Assembly: GCF_017357825.1 (NCBI RefSeq)
Contig: NZ_CP046073.1
Coordinates: 1 to 64,000 of the forward strand
Length of the DNA: 64,000 nucleotides
Direction of reading: 5' to 3'
DNA from: Sulfurimonas aquatica
Lineage (GTDB): Bacteria; Campylobacterota; Campylobacteria; Campylobacterales; Sulfurimonadaceae
Part shown: positions 52,486 to 63,445 of the stretch, piece after piece
How the letters are laid out: each line of letters opens with the position of its first letter
Numbering within the stretch: position 1 is the stretch's first letter
Translations under genes and position numbers: made by a program
The notes under the pieces: generated by a model
What the model was told of the DNA's origin: nothing
Seen by the model: the letters and a program-made list of their open reading frames with translations, nothing else
Databases searched by the model: none

Positions 52486-55400
52486 TTATGGTTGATTCTC
52501 ATCCGGTGTAAATAAATATACTGCACCGGCATCGTTTCCAGAGGCATCATCTATCGGAAAACTTGCCACCATATAATCCTCTGAAATTGAAACTGTTTGT
52601 CCAAAGAAAAGACCACTTCCAGTAACTGAAGCCATAGCCTTTCCAATCTCGGTTATGGTATTATTACTTTCTCTCTTATAAAGATATGCCATACGGGTTT
52701 CTTTTTCACTAGTATCTATTGAATTTACCCCTACTGCAATGTAATCGCCTGAAATTGAAACTGATTGTCCAAATCGATCACCAGCCTCGGCGTCTGAAGC
52801 CATGATTTTGCCAATCTCGGTTATGGTGTTGTCAGTCTCTCTCTTATAGAGATATGCCGCGCCGGAATCACTTCCACCGGTGTCTTCTAAAAATGCACCT
52901 ACTATCATATAATCTCCTGAGATTGAAACAGAGTTTCCAAAATAAGCATATGGCTGGATATCTGAAGCCTTTATCTTCTCAATCTCGGTTATAGTGTTAT
53001 CAGCCTCTCTCTTGTAGAGATATGCCGTACCGGAATGAATTCCGCGTGTATCTTCATTTCTTGCCCCTATCAGTATATAATCTCCCGAGATCGAAACTGA
53101 GTATCCGAAATAATCTAAAGCCTCTGCATCCGAAGCCATGATTTTGCCAATCTCGGTTATGGTGTTGTCAGTCTCTCTCTTATAGAGATATGCCGCGCCG
53201 GAATCACTTCCACCAGTGTCTTCTCCATATGCCCCTACCACCAAATAATCGCCTGAGATTGCGACTGATCTTCCGAAATTATCGCTAATCTCGGCATCTG
53301 AAGCCATGACCCTTCCAATTTCGGTTATAGAATTATCTATCTCTCTCTTAAGGAGATATGCCGCCCCTTCAAGATTACTACCACTATTTGGTGCCCCCAC
53401 AACCATATAGCTTTCTGAAATTGAAACTGAATCTCCGAAATGATATCTATCATAGGTTTTTGAAGCCATCATCTTTCCAATTTCGGTCATAGTATTGTCA
53501 ATCTCTCTCTTGTAGAGATATGCCGCACCAGCTCTGTCTCCACCAGTGTCTTCTTCAGATGCACCTACTATCATATAATCGCCTGAAATTGAAACTGATT
53601 GTCCAAATCGATCACCAGCCTCGGCGTCTGAAGCGATGATTTTTCTTGAATATAGATATGCAGAGTCTTCAACTTTAACATTTATGTCATAACTGGTATT
53701 TATTTCTAACGAAGATTCAAGATTAAGTGTAAGAGCATAGTTGTTATCTAGATTCGCATCACTAGGGTTCTCAAAGTCAGCTACATTCACCTGCTTTAAT
53801 AAAGTATTATTTTGAACTGTAAATTTATCTGCATCCTCTCCTGACAATGTTATATTGACTGAAGATACATCATATGAAGTTACATATCTTACTAACTCAA
53901 ACTCATGTAATAAAGCTGACTCATTCATAGTAAAAGTATTTCTAAGTGCTGGCATGTATAGTTTGTCTCCATAAAGGTCGTATATACTTGCAGCACCGGC
54001 ATTACTTCCACCGGTATCTTCCCACCAAGTTCCAACTAATGCATAATCTCCGGAAATTGATACTGAATATCCGAAATTATCATCAGACTCTGCGTCTGAA
54101 GCCATAATCTTTCCAATCTCGGTTATGGTGTTGTCTGTCTCTCTCTTATAGAGATATCCCGCACCGGAATCACTTCCGCCAGTATCTTCTCCATATGCCC
54201 CTACCACCATATAATCGCCTGAAATTGATACTGAGTATCCGAAATAATCTAAAGCCTCTGCATCCGAAGCCATCATCTTTCCAATTTCGGTTATGGTGTT
54301 GTTAGTCTCTCTCTTGTAGAGATATGCCGCACCAGCACTGCTTCCACTGGTATCTTCTTCAGACGCACCTACTACCATATAATCGCCTGAAATTGCAACT
54401 GATTGTCCGAATAGATCACCAGCCTCGGCATCTGAAGCCATGATCTTGCCAATCTCTATTATAGTGTCATTGGCCTCTCTCTTATATAAATATGACGCAC
54501 CTGCACTGCTTCCACTGGCATCTTCATATCTCGCCCCCACTACCATATAATCGCCTGAAATTGCAACTGATTGTCCGAATAGATCACCAGCCTCGGCATC
54601 TGAAGCCATGATTTTGCCAATCTCTGTTATGGTGTTGTCAGTCTCTCTCTTGTAGAGATATGCCGCACCAGCTCTGTCTCCACCAGTGTCTTCTCCAGAT
54701 GCACCTACTATCATATAATCTCCAGAGATTGAAACTGAGTCTCCCAAATTATCGCTAGCCTCGGCATCTGAAGCCATGATCTTGCCAATCTCTGTTATAG
54801 TGTCATTGGCCTCTCTCTTATACAAATATGACGCACCAGCACTGCTTCCACTTGTATCTTCATATCTCGCCCCTACCACCATATAATCCCCTGAAATTGA
54901 TACTGAGTATCCGAAATAATCTAAAGCCTCTGCATCCGAAGCCATCATCTTTCCAATTTCGGTTATGGTGTTGTTAGTCTCTCTCTTGTAGAGATATGCC
55001 GCACCAGCTCTGTCTCCACCAGTATCTTCTCCATATGTACCTACTATCATATAGTCTCCGGAGATTGCGACTGATCCTCCAAAACTATCGCCAGCCTCGG
55101 TATCTGAGGCTATGATCTTTTTTATTTCCAATGGAATTGATTTTTTTATGCCTAACGTAACTCTTTGGGTAGCAATATTTCCGGCTGCATCATTTGCTGT
55201 TACTTCTATATTAAAACTTGAACTTACATCTGTTGTGAAATCTACTAGAAAAATATTTCCAGAGAGTAAGTCTATGTTAAAACTGTTACTGTTTACTCCT
55301 GAGAGAGTGTAAAATAATGTTGAAATATCAGTTGCTTGAGCACTATAAACTAACAAAGAGTTTTCCGATATGCTTCCATTAAAATCTAAAGAGGCTATGT

Positions 55401-58400
55401 TAGGGTTGAAGATGGGTGCCGTAGTATCTACTCTAAAAAATAGAAAACTATATCCTAATGAGTTTCCGGCTATATCAGTTCTCGCGCCAGCGACTCCACT
55501 CTCTATGAGGTACACACCGTCAGCTAGAGTCGTCGGTGTTACGCTAAGTGAATTTTGGGTAGTGCTTAACGTCTGCACAACTGCTGCAGATGCATCTTTT
55601 ATGACTGATGCGTCTTTTATGACTAAGGTCGTTGGAACGTCCGTGGTGATAGTCGGCGTCGAATCGTTCGTAATGTTATCCGTTGATGAAGTTCCCGTGT
55701 CGCTAGCCGTGTCTAAGTCTATGCTCGCCGTTTCAAAGCCAACGGTGTCTATCGTGAGAGCGAGAGGAGTGGAAGTAGCGAAATTTCCCGCCACATCCCA
55801 AGAGGCAGTGCTAAGCTCTATGTCATACTCGCCATCTGCGAGCGCTGAGCTAAGAGTTATGGAGTAATCTCCGTTTGAGTCAACCACTCCAGAAGCTATC
55901 TCTGTCGTCGCGTTCATTATAGATATGTTGCTTCCAATGTCTCCGGTACCAGTGATAGTTGGAGTTGTAATGTTAGTAATATTATCACTATCTGAATCAC
56001 CGCTATCGCTTGCCGCTGCTAGATCTATGGTAGGTGTGCTCATAGTCGTATCTACGGTAATAGAGAGTGAACTATATCCTAGCGGGTTACCAGCTATATC
56101 CGTTCCTACTGCTCCACTCTCTATAAGATATGTTCCATCCGCTAGAGTAGTTGGCGTTACACTCAGCGCTCCCCCTGTAGTGGTAAGAGTCTGAAGCACT
56201 GTTGAAGTGCTATCTTTTATAGTAAGAGTCGTAGCTACGTCTGTTGTAATAGTTGGCGTCGCGTCATTGGTTATATTATCGGTTGATGAAGTTCCCGTGT
56301 CGCTAGCCGTGTCTAAGTCTATAGAGGCTACTGCTATACCGACCGTATCTACGCTGATTGTTAGATTAGTTGAAGTAGCGCTATTGCCTGCAGTATCTGA
56401 AGCTACAGCACTGAGTGTTGCATCATACTCGCCATCTGCGAGCGCTGAGCTAAGAGTTATGGAGTAATCTCCGTTTGAGTCAACCACTCCAGAAGCTATC
56501 TCTGTCGTCGCGTTCATTATAGATATGTTGCTTCCAATGTCTCCGGTACCAGTGATAGTTGGAGTTGTAATGTTAGTAATATTATCACTATCTGAATCAC
56601 CGCTATCGCTTGCCGCTGCTAGATCTATGGTAGGTGTGCTCATAGTCGTATCTACGGTAATAGAGAGTGAACTATATCCTAGCGGGTTACCAGCTATATC
56701 CGTTCCTACTGCTCCACTCTCTATAAGATATGTTCCATCCGCTAGAGTAGTTGGCGTTACACTCAGCGCTCCCCCTGTAGTGGTAAGAGTCTGAAGCACT
56801 GTTGAAGTGCTATCTTTTATAGTAAGAGTCGTAGCTACGTCTGTTGTAATAGTTGGCGTCGCGTCATTGGTTATATTATCGGTTGATGAAGTTCCCGTGT
56901 CGCTAGCCGTGTCTAGGTCAAGTTCAACAGTTTCTCTTCCTATAGTGTCTATACTTAAAGATAAAGTGTCTGAAATATTGTTGTTACCAACTAAGTCTAT
57001 TGACTTTACTTGCAGAGCGATATCATACTCTCCCATTTGCAGCGATGGCACTTCTATAACATATGTGCCGTTATTCTCAACAGTAGTTGCACTAAGCGCA
57101 ACCATATCTTTTAATAGTGTTATAGTGGCACCTGCTTCAGCTGTTCCTATAATTAGTGGTCTTAATATATTGGTGATATTATCATTATTAGAGACACCAC
57201 TGTCAGATATGCTTGCTAAGTCTATTGTCGGCTTATCGGTAACCGTATCTAATTCTAACTCTATAGTAAGTGGATCACTTACTTGATCTAGTTTGTCTAC
57301 TAAAGTTATGTCAATGGTATACTCGCCATCTATGTTGATAAGAGTTAAGTTTACGTCAACGACTCTAGAAGTGGGAATAATTAGCCCACCATCAACTCCA
57401 TCTATAAAAACTTTACTACCAACCTCTCCAGTGATAGATATAGTGTTTATTAGTTTGTTTGTTAATCTCGCAATACTCCCTAAAGTAGTTTTAGCTGGCT
57501 TTGGAGGCACTGTGTCAACAGTTGAATCTATTTCTCTTCTTAATGTTTCTTCATAGTGAGCAACTGCGTAAGATTCAGGAATAGATATTTTTCCAATTTT
57601 CTGAACCAGAATGTCCAAATCTGCATAAGTCGTATTTACTCCAAGTAAATCGATATCGTTTGACTCCAATACTTGAGTAGTGGCTTGAGTGATATTTATA
57701 CCATTATCTGGATTTGAGTCATCATCAAGTGACTGAATAAATCTTATAAAATCTTTTAATTTTTGGTTCGTAGTGTTGTTTCTATCCAGACCTAACAGCT
57801 CTGCTGGATAGAGCACTCCATCCTTATTTATCTTCTCTTTGGAAATGGAGCCTAGCTTAACGCCACCAATGCTAAATTCCATCTCTTGACAGTTTGCATC
57901 GTATACATATCTTCCTTCTATGTCTGTTTTACCAGAGATACCATTGTTACATTTGTATGTAATACCTTCAATAGGGGAATCAACTAATTGTGCTTGATTT
58001 ATGTAGAGTTTACTAATGTCAACCACTCTAAGCCCATTGGGACCTGCGCTAATATATGCTAAACCGTTTTTAATAACAAGTCCAGATGCGAAGCTGTCAA
58101 CATCACCACCTAGAATAGCATTTTTTACAATGGATGGATTTAATATATCTGTAAGTTCTAAAAATGTTATTCCATTTTTATTGTCTGCAATAGCCGCATA
58201 TTTAGTAGAAGCATTATCATCGTAAGGGTATATGTCAATCGCTTGATCCACTACTGCAGCACTGCTTACTAATGCCGCAGTGTTTTTGTTAAATATTTCT
58301 ATACCACTATTTCTATTTGCAGTAATGAGATAGTCACCACTTACCATTGAAGCGTTAATTGTTTTATTTGAATCAAATGTTTTTTCTAAAACTATATTTG

Positions 58401-59091
58401 TAAGATTGGAAATATTTATCGCTATACTACCTTTATTCTCAAGTGTGGCATAGACTAAATCTCCTTCATGATCTACTGTATGTACATATGCATCTGTATC
58501 TACAGTTTTTACAAGCGTCATCGTGTTGTCTGCTTCAACCTTTAAAAAAAGAATTCCACTCTCACCTCCAGCAACTGCTATGTAGCCATCAGATATATAA
58601 GCAATACTCATTGCATCTGATTCAAATCTATATGTAGCCGATAAAACAGCCGGTTCAGAAAGATCAAGTTCATTAAACGTATAGAGTTTTATACCTTCAT
58701 TTTGTGCAGCTACATATAAAATCCCTTTATTTGGATCTTTTATTACTGAATGTACTAACCCTCCAACATTTATTGTTTGTTCTAATACAATATGCGAGGT
58801 GTCTTTTGAATCGATATTTGAAACAATATGGACCCCATTAAGTCTTCCTGCCACATATCCTATATTGTTGTTATCTATGTGGACATCTACGACATCATCA
58901 GTAAATGCGATAGACTTTAACTCATAACTTTTCAAGTTATAGTTATATGTCACTTCTTTAGGGTGTGAGTAGGGTGAAAATGAATACTCTACTTCTTGTG
59001 AAGGTTCTTGACAGTATTCGTCATCGCTACTACAACCTAAAATAGTAAAAAGTATTAGTATTAGTATTGCTAGTTTTTTATAAAAATTCAA
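52486..59091 (-). CDS. 2201-residue surface lipoprotein with Ig-like repeats and two FG-GAP propellers
   Basis: A lipobox TILGC (acylated C20) starts the mature protein. Residues to about 390 form an LVIVD-type propeller (DVVDVHIDNNNIGYVAGRLN and repeats). A short SPIEGITYKCNNGISGKTDI domain follows. A series of Bap/Big-type Ig-like repeats with DTASDTGTSSTDNITND leads to a cadherin-like domain. After it come seven FG-GAP repeats, a second cadherin-like insert and seven more, each with FGxSVxISGDYMxVG. Fourteen FG-GAP repeats in two blocks of seven suggest two seven-bladed propellers. The protein is probably an adhesin; no anchoring motif beyond the lipid is seen. Confidence 0.88.
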   Translation of the reverse strand: MNFYKKLAILILILFTILGCSSDDEYCQEPSQEVEYSFSPYSHPKEVTYNYNLKSYELKSIAFTDDVVDVHIDNNNIGYVAGRLNGVHIVSNIDSKDTSHIVLEQTINVGGLVHSVIKDPNKGILYVAAQNEGIKLYTFNELDLSEPAVLSATYRFESDAMSIAYISDGYIAVAGGESGILFLKVEADNTMTLVKTVDTDAYVHTVDHEGDLVYATLENKGSIAINISNLTNIVLEKTFDSNKTINASMVSGDYLITANRNSGIEIFNKNTAALVSSAAVVDQAIDIYPYDDNASTKYAAIADNKNGITFLELTDILNPSIVKNAILGGDVDSFASGLVIKNGLAYISAGPNGLRVVDISKLYINQAQLVDSPIEGITYKCNNGISGKTDIEGRYVYDANCQEMEFSIGGVKLGSISKEKINKDGVLYPAELLGLDRNNTTNQKLKDFIRFIQSLDDDSNPDNGINITQATTQVLESNDIDLLGVNTTYADLDILVQKIGKISIPESYAVAHYEETLRREIDSTVDTVPPKPAKTTLGSIARLTNKLINTISITGEVGSKVFIDGVDGGLIIPTSRVVDVNLTLINIDGEYTIDITLVDKLDQVSDPLTIELELDTVTDKPTIDLASISDSGVSNNDNITNILRPLIIGTAEAGATITLLKDMVALSATTVENNGTYVIEVPSLQMGEYDIALQVKSIDLVGNNNISDTLSLSIDTIGRETVELDLDTASDTGTSSTDNITNDATPTITTDVATTLTIKDSTSTVLQTLTTTGGALSVTPTTLADGTYLIESGAVGTDIAGNPLGYSSLSITVDTTMSTPTIDLAAASDSGDSDSDNITNITTPTITGTGDIGSNISIMNATTEIASGVVDSNGDYSITLSSALADGEYDATLSAVASDTAGNSATSTNLTISVDTVGIAVASIDLDTASDTGTSSTDNITNDATPTITTDVATTLTIKDSTSTVLQTLTTTGGALSVTPTTLADGTYLIESGAVGTDIAGNPLGYSSLSITVDTTMSTPTIDLAAASDSGDSDSDNITNITTPTITGTGDIGSNISIMNATTEIASGVVDSNGDYSITLSSALADGEYDIELSTASWDVAGNFATSTPLALTIDTVGFETASIDLDTASDTGTSSTDNITNDSTPTITTDVPTTLVIKDASVIKDASAAVVQTLSTTQNSLSVTPTTLADGVYLIESGVAGARTDIAGNSLGYSFLFFRVDTTAPIFNPNIASLDFNGSISENSLLVYSAQATDISTLFYTLSGVNSNSFNIDLLSGNIFLVDFTTDVSSSFNIEVTANDAAGNIATQRVTLGIKKSIPLEIKKIIASDTEAGDSFGGSVAISGDYMIVGTYGEDTGGDRAGAAYLYKRETNNTITEIGKMMASDAEALDYFGYSVSISGDYMVVGARYEDTSGSSAGASYLYKREANDTITEIGKIMASDAEASDNLGDSVSISGDYMIVGASGEDTGGDRAGAAYLYKRETDNTITEIGKIMASDAEAGDLFGQSVAISGDYMVVGARYEDASGSSAGASYLYKREANDTIIEIGKIMASDAEAGDLFGQSVAISGDYMVVGASEEDTSGSSAGAAYLYKRETNNTITEIGKMMASDAEALDYFGYSVSISGDYMVVGAYGEDTGGSDSGAGYLYKRETDNTITEIGKIMASDAESDDNFGYSVSISGDYALVGTWWEDTGGSNAGAASIYDLYGDKLYMPALRNTFTMNESALLHEFELVRYVTSYDVSSVNITLSGEDADKFTVQNNTLLKQVNVADFENPSDANLDNNYALTLNLESSLEINTSYDINVKVEDSAYLYSRKIIASDAEAGDRFGQSVSISGDYMIVGASEEDTGGDRAGAAYLYKREIDNTMTEIGKMMASKTYDRYHFGDSVSISESYMVVGAPNSGSNLEGAAYLLKREIDNSITEIGRVMASDAEISDNFGRSVAISGDYLVVGAYGEDTGGSDSGAAYLYKRETDNTITEIGKIMASDAEALDYFGYSVSISGDYILIGARNEDTRGIHSGTAYLYKREADNTITEIEKIKASDIQPYAYFGNSVSISGDYMIVGAFLEDTGGSDSGAAYLYKRETDNTITEIGKIMASDAEAGDRFGQSVSISGDYIAVGVNSIDTSEKETRMAYLYKRESNNTITEIGKAMASVTGSGLFFGQTVSISEDYMVASFPIDDASGNDAGAVYLFTPDENQP
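55827..56916 (-). repeat. 600-bp period tandem duplication inside the giant lipoprotein gene
   Basis: About 490 bases at 55827-56316 recur almost unchanged at 56427-56916, with a 600-bp period equal to 200 residues. Intervening parts have diverged. This is a recent in-frame domain duplication or gene-conversion tract. Confidence 0.85.
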
Positions 59092-59102
59092 TGTAATTTT
59101 CC

Positions 59103-60047
59103 TTAAAATGGGTTAGAAATAGAGAAGAAGAAACTATCACTTCTCCTAGGTTGGTCCGCAATTCCATCTGCATAAAATTCACGATGAGGAATAAGATAAC
59201 CAAAACTTAACGGAATATTAAAGATAGAACTGTCAACTGAAAATGCGATATCTTGATAAATCACAGCATCGTCTTGTTTAACATCAGAGATAGTGGTAGA
59301 ACTTATAGAGTTCAGTATGTACTTAATATTGAGACTTAGATTATTTAGTAGACTTTGGCCAAGTATAGCTGTAACCATTGCACTATCGCCATATTCTATA
59401 TATTCAGTCGTACATAATCCATAAATAGGTTCATTAATCTCAGTTACAAACATAGTATTGACACTAAAGTACAGCTTGTCTTCTTGAATGTATTTTTTTA
59501 ATGCGAGACTTAATGAGACTCTATTCGTAAGTGATGAATAACCTTTATCTCTATCTCCAGTAGGAATAGTAAAATTTGCTCCGACTGTAAGTGAATCTAT
59601 TGCAAGTATATTTTGAAAATTATATTTCAATCCATAAGAACTATCGCCATAACTCATATCATGTTCTTTAGACCTAATGCTTGAGACGGTGATTTCAAAT
59701 AATAAATTTTTAGTAATGAACAATGAAAATGGATAAACATTAATCATATTATCGTCAGAGATAATTGTATTAAGAGCTATGGATCCTGTTGATGTAGATG
59801 ATTTAGTGCCAGAAGACGATCCAGGTATAAATGAACCTCCACTAGTAACTATTGCACTTACATAAGAAGCATTAAATTTTGCTTGAGAAGACGAAGATGT
59901 ATAGGTTGGATCTGTTAACAGTTCAACGGGAACATTACACTCAGGCGTCCCAGGATTATTAAAGCAATAATAGTCATCAATTGCACTTGAGATTGTTGGT
60001 ATAAATATTATTAAATATGCAATACCTATATATTTCAATAATTTCAT
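59103..60047 (-). CDS. Exported outer-membrane beta-barrel protein
   Basis: This 314-residue protein has a signal peptide (YIGIAYLIIFIPTISSA). A Ser/Thr-rich spacer is followed by alternating strands such as NLLFEITVSSIRSK, SYGLKYNFQNILAIDSLTVG and SLNIKYILNSISST. It ends in phenylalanine (FFFSISNPF), as required for Bam-dependent barrel insertion. Two cysteine pairs near each end of the exported part suggest disulfides. It lies 11 bases upstream of the giant lipoprotein gene in the same direction, so the pair is probably an operon. It may help display the lipoprotein. Confidence 0.8.
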   Translation of the reverse strand: MKLLKYIGIAYLIIFIPTISSAIDDYYCFNNPGTPECNVPVELLTDPTYTSSSSQAKFNASYVSAIVTSGGSFIPGSSSGTKSSTSTGSIALNTIISDDNMINVYPFSLFITKNLLFEITVSSIRSKEHDMSYGDSSYGLKYNFQNILAIDSLTVGANFTIPTGDRDKGYSSLTNRVSLSLALKKYIQEDKLYFSVNTMFVTEINEPIYGLCTTEYIEYGDSAMVTAILGQSLLNNLSLNIKYILNSISSTTISDVKQDDAVIYQDIAFSVDSSIFNIPLSFGYLIPHREFYADGIADQPRRSDSFFFSISNPF

Positions 60048-60198
60048 ATTTTTCCTTAAAAATCGATATAATCATTATATTAATTTTTATGTTATAAAAA
60101 GTTTAAATAAACTATTTTTTAAATGATATAAAAATGGGCACCTCTAAAAATACAAGTCATTTAATCGTTAATTCAAAAACAGGGTATAAATCCATAAA

Positions 60199-60236
60199 GG
60201 GAGATTTTCTCCCATATAAACTTAAACTGCTTTAAG
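60199..60236. repeat. Candidate 38-bp terminal repeat of the Tn3-family transposon
   Basis: This 38-base stretch begins GGGAGATTTTCTCCC and ends CTGCTTTAAG. Tn3-family ends are typically 38 bp, begin with GGG and end in TTAAG-like sequence. It is 54 bases past the tnpA stop, where the end is expected. Its first 15 bases also form a hairpin, so it could instead be a terminator. The other end lies outside the window, so the call is unproven. Confidence 0.4.
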
Positions 60237-60290
60237 AAATCACAATTAGGAAAAAGGCACTGCTCATATTCCTCCTACAAACCATCTAAA

Positions 60291-63200
60291 TTATTTTTCT
60301 TTAGCTACAGCATTAAAATAACCTTTCGTCTCATCAAGAGCAATTAAACGGTGAATTCTCTTAGAAGAACGGGTAAAATCATATTCCCCATAAAAATTAA
60401 TATGACTCCAGTGAACAATAGAACTATTTTTAAGTGCTGTAATGATTTCAGCCTTTTCTTTTTGATTAGGTGCCTGTTGTATTTTCTTGGTGATAAACAT
60501 ATAATTCCACAATATAATTGCATTTTGAATTAGTCGTTTAGAGTTGTTCGCAATATTTTGCTCTTCAACTGTTGCTACTGTAAATTCAGAGCTATTTCCG
60601 AAGAAAACGGCTTTGGAAAATTTATTAGAGGCTTCAACTTTATTGAGTTGCTTCTCAATTCTTTGGCGAAGTTGCACATCATCAATATAGTTAAGCAAGA
60701 AATCTGTTTTTATAATCTTTCCATATTCTTTGAGTGCAGTGTAAAGCTTATGTTGACGAGAATAAGATGTTAGTCTCTTTAGCAATTGTGTTGCCGTTGT
60801 TTTACACTCTTTTATAGTTACTATAAATCTTAACATTTCATCCCAATTATCACTAATGAGTTTCTCATTAATTTTTCGTTTAGGTGTTAGTTTGTAACCT
60901 AAGTTATGGTAATGTTTTGGACTATTACAGCCATAGAGCTGTTGATCTTTGAAATTTTTAATTCTAGGTGCAAAGCTAAAGCCAAGAAGATTCGTTAAAC
61001 CAAATATCACCTCAGTAAAACCATGTGTATCAGTAGAATGGATATCTGACTTAACAGCATTGTTATGCATTAGACCATCAATAACATAGCCTGATTCACG
61101 CTCATTTACATTAATAACTTGAGAATGAAAAAGCCTGTGGGATTCATCTAAGAAGGTATAAGCTACAACACCTTTGTCAGTACCAAAGTATTTAAAAGAG
61201 TATCCCGTGTTTGTTGAGTCAATTGATTGAGAAATATTATATTTTTGACCATCACTAGAGGTGTGGTTTATATCTTGATCAGCTCTCATAACTTTTACTA
61301 TTTCTAATGTATCCATAAAGCTTATAATTTTATTGTTAGCTTCGTCAGTGTTTTCCTCACTTAAGTACCATGTCTTGATATTATCAAGTTGGTTCTCATT
61401 AATACCTTTAGATATTTTCCCAATTTTTGGTAGTGAAAGGTTACATCCGTAGCCAAGAAGTGCAGCTAATAATAGATTATGATTACTCTTTGACTTACTC
61501 TGATTATAGTGATGAAATGAGGATAAAAAGTCCACCTCTTCATTAATTGAGTGTAGTAAATCAATTACAGAAATATATTCATGAGCAGGGAAATATTTAG
61601 AGATGGATTCTTCATTCTCATCTCTCACCAATTTTGGTGTTTTTAGGATAAATGAACTCTCTGTAGAGGTGAAATAACTATTAAATCCTTTATTAATTTT
61701 TCTATTAGACTCTTTAAAACTACTTTCGAGTTTTCCTTTGATTGGAGCAATAAATATTTCATACTTTTTTAAATGCCCTAATTCATGAACTTTTATGAAC
61801 GATTCATTATTCTCTTTCCACTCCTCTTTATCAATTAGGTAGTCCTCAAAGTTTCGATATTTAAGGGAATACTTGAGGTTGAGTGTACCATTTTTAATAG
61901 CATCACTCACATGAAAAAAGAGTAATACTTTATAAAGTGATACTCTAAATTTACCACTCTCAAATATTGTTATCCGTTCTTCTTCATCTAAAAACTCTTT
62001 TGGAGCAGTTGAACTAATATAAGAGCTATTTTTAAAATAGTTGATAGCAGCAATAATATTTTTATTAGAATTGGCTTCATCAAACTCTATAGCTTTTAGA
62101 ATCCCTGAAAGCTTACCTTGTAATGATATAGACTTCTTTTCTATAAACTCATATTTATTGTCAATGAGAGAGTCAAGCACTTTTTTATCATTAAGGACTT
62201 GAGTGCTCTTTTGAGTTTGTGTTTCAAGTAGACTTTCCATCTGCAGAACCTTGTTTGGAGCACTTAATTTAACATCAGATAAAATGAACTCCATCTCATT
62301 TATTAGTGAGAGATGCATCTCTTCAAGTGATTGAATAATCTTGTTTTTCTGAGGTTCTAATTCAAAGCTAAACTCTTTTTGAGCTCTAAATGAAGAGTTC
62401 TTGGCTGTTTGAACTGTTGAGATAAATCTGTCAATTAGATTGTCATTTCTGATAAGATACTGATGATAAATAAATGAAAGGAGAGTGAATTTTTGATTGA
62501 GCTTATTCGTCTGATTTATTTGTGATGTTTGGGATTTCTCTATCCATTTTGCATAGTACTGTGCTATTTTTGGAGTGATGCCTACTGTTTCAATAATCTC
62601 TTTTAAGATAGTGAACTTTGATTGTATAGTTTTAAATTTTCCCAAACTGAGGAGCATTTTATTTTTTGTTGTAGCATGCTCAAGCTTTCTAAAGTAGGCA
62701 ATTTTATATCTATTTTTAGAGGACTTCTCTTTAACCAAAAATTCATCTAGCTCTTTTAATCTATCATCATGAAGTAGAAACTCTAGTTTAAAGAGAATGT
62801 CACTCTTTTGGGTGTTAAGTGCAGTGCTTATTATTCGTGTAAGCTCTGTATAACTTGGAACTTCAATGTTTAGTTTTTTAGATAAGGCAACTAAGGTGTA
62901 AAATATCTTTTTACGATGAATAAAGTTGTTCGCTAGATTATTTGCTTCTTTTTGGAGGATACTTTTCATCTCTTGAGTGTAATCATGAATCCCTAAATAA
63001 GTTTTTATTATTTCTTTATATCGGTATGTCGTAGTTAAAGCAAAAGTGGTATCAACAGCCTCTTCGCGATTATATAAAAGACGCAGAAATTTTAAATTCT
63101 CTACTTGAGAAAATTCCATGTAGAATTTATTCTTGGCTTTAAAATACCCCCATAATAAAGTCATGAGTACTTTATTTTTTGTTGTATTTAAATCACTTAA

Positions 63201-63308
63201 TAATATCTGTGGAATCTTGAAAAAATAGTTCTTTTCCTTTAATGAGAAACTTGGTTCTGACTCAAATTGTGCTTGTTCCACTTTAGATAAAATTGACAAA
63301 ATTGGCAT
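60291..63308 (-). CDS. tnpA: Tn3-family transposase TnpA
   Basis: This 1005-residue transposase is of normal length for the Tn3 family. The DDE part contains the hallmark DIHSTDTHGFTEVIFGLTNL plus LLGFSFAPRIKNFKDQQLYG. The terminal region carries the NAIILWNYMFITKK helix near the last catalytic residue. The N-terminal part includes the DUF4158-type start (QFESEPSFSLKEKNYFFKIP). No frameshift is seen, so replicative transposition should be possible if both ends are intact. The start ATG follows AAGGAGTTTAC. Confidence 0.95.
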   Translation of the reverse strand: MPILSILSKVEQAQFESEPSFSLKEKNYFFKIPQILLSDLNTTKNKVLMTLLWGYFKAKNKFYMEFSQVENLKFLRLLYNREEAVDTTFALTTTYRYKEIIKTYLGIHDYTQEMKSILQKEANNLANNFIHRKKIFYTLVALSKKLNIEVPSYTELTRIISTALNTQKSDILFKLEFLLHDDRLKELDEFLVKEKSSKNRYKIAYFRKLEHATTKNKMLLSLGKFKTIQSKFTILKEIIETVGITPKIAQYYAKWIEKSQTSQINQTNKLNQKFTLLSFIYHQYLIRNDNLIDRFISTVQTAKNSSFRAQKEFSFELEPQKNKIIQSLEEMHLSLINEMEFILSDVKLSAPNKVLQMESLLETQTQKSTQVLNDKKVLDSLIDNKYEFIEKKSISLQGKLSGILKAIEFDEANSNKNIIAAINYFKNSSYISSTAPKEFLDEEERITIFESGKFRVSLYKVLLFFHVSDAIKNGTLNLKYSLKYRNFEDYLIDKEEWKENNESFIKVHELGHLKKYEIFIAPIKGKLESSFKESNRKINKGFNSYFTSTESSFILKTPKLVRDENEESISKYFPAHEYISVIDLLHSINEEVDFLSSFHHYNQSKSKSNHNLLLAALLGYGCNLSLPKIGKISKGINENQLDNIKTWYLSEENTDEANNKIISFMDTLEIVKVMRADQDINHTSSDGQKYNISQSIDSTNTGYSFKYFGTDKGVVAYTFLDESHRLFHSQVINVNERESGYVIDGLMHNNAVKSDIHSTDTHGFTEVIFGLTNLLGFSFAPRIKNFKDQQLYGCNSPKHYHNLGYKLTPKRKINEKLISDNWDEMLRFIVTIKECKTTATQLLKRLTSYSRQHKLYTALKEYGKIIKTDFLLNYIDDVQLRQRIEKQLNKVEASNKFSKAVFFGNSSEFTVATVEEQNIANNSKRLIQNAIILWNYMFITKKIQQAPNQKEKAEIITALKNSSIVHWSHINFYGEYDFTRSSKRIHRLIALDETKGYFNAVAKEK

Positions 63309-63445
63309 GTAAACTCCTTATGTTTCATAATTAAAATATATAGTAGTTATGCAATATAGAATAATTAACGGATTGTTTAATAGTATATCAATATATTTTA
63401 GTATAAAATAGGGTTGTAATTTAAACGAAGGTTTATGTAACATTT

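Noticed and set aside
55370-57556. Several forward-strand ORFs opposite the giant lipoprotein gene
   Set aside because: They are antisense shadows of the repeat region with hydrophobic low-complexity products and no ribosome binding sites; identical ones recur only because the DNA is duplicated.
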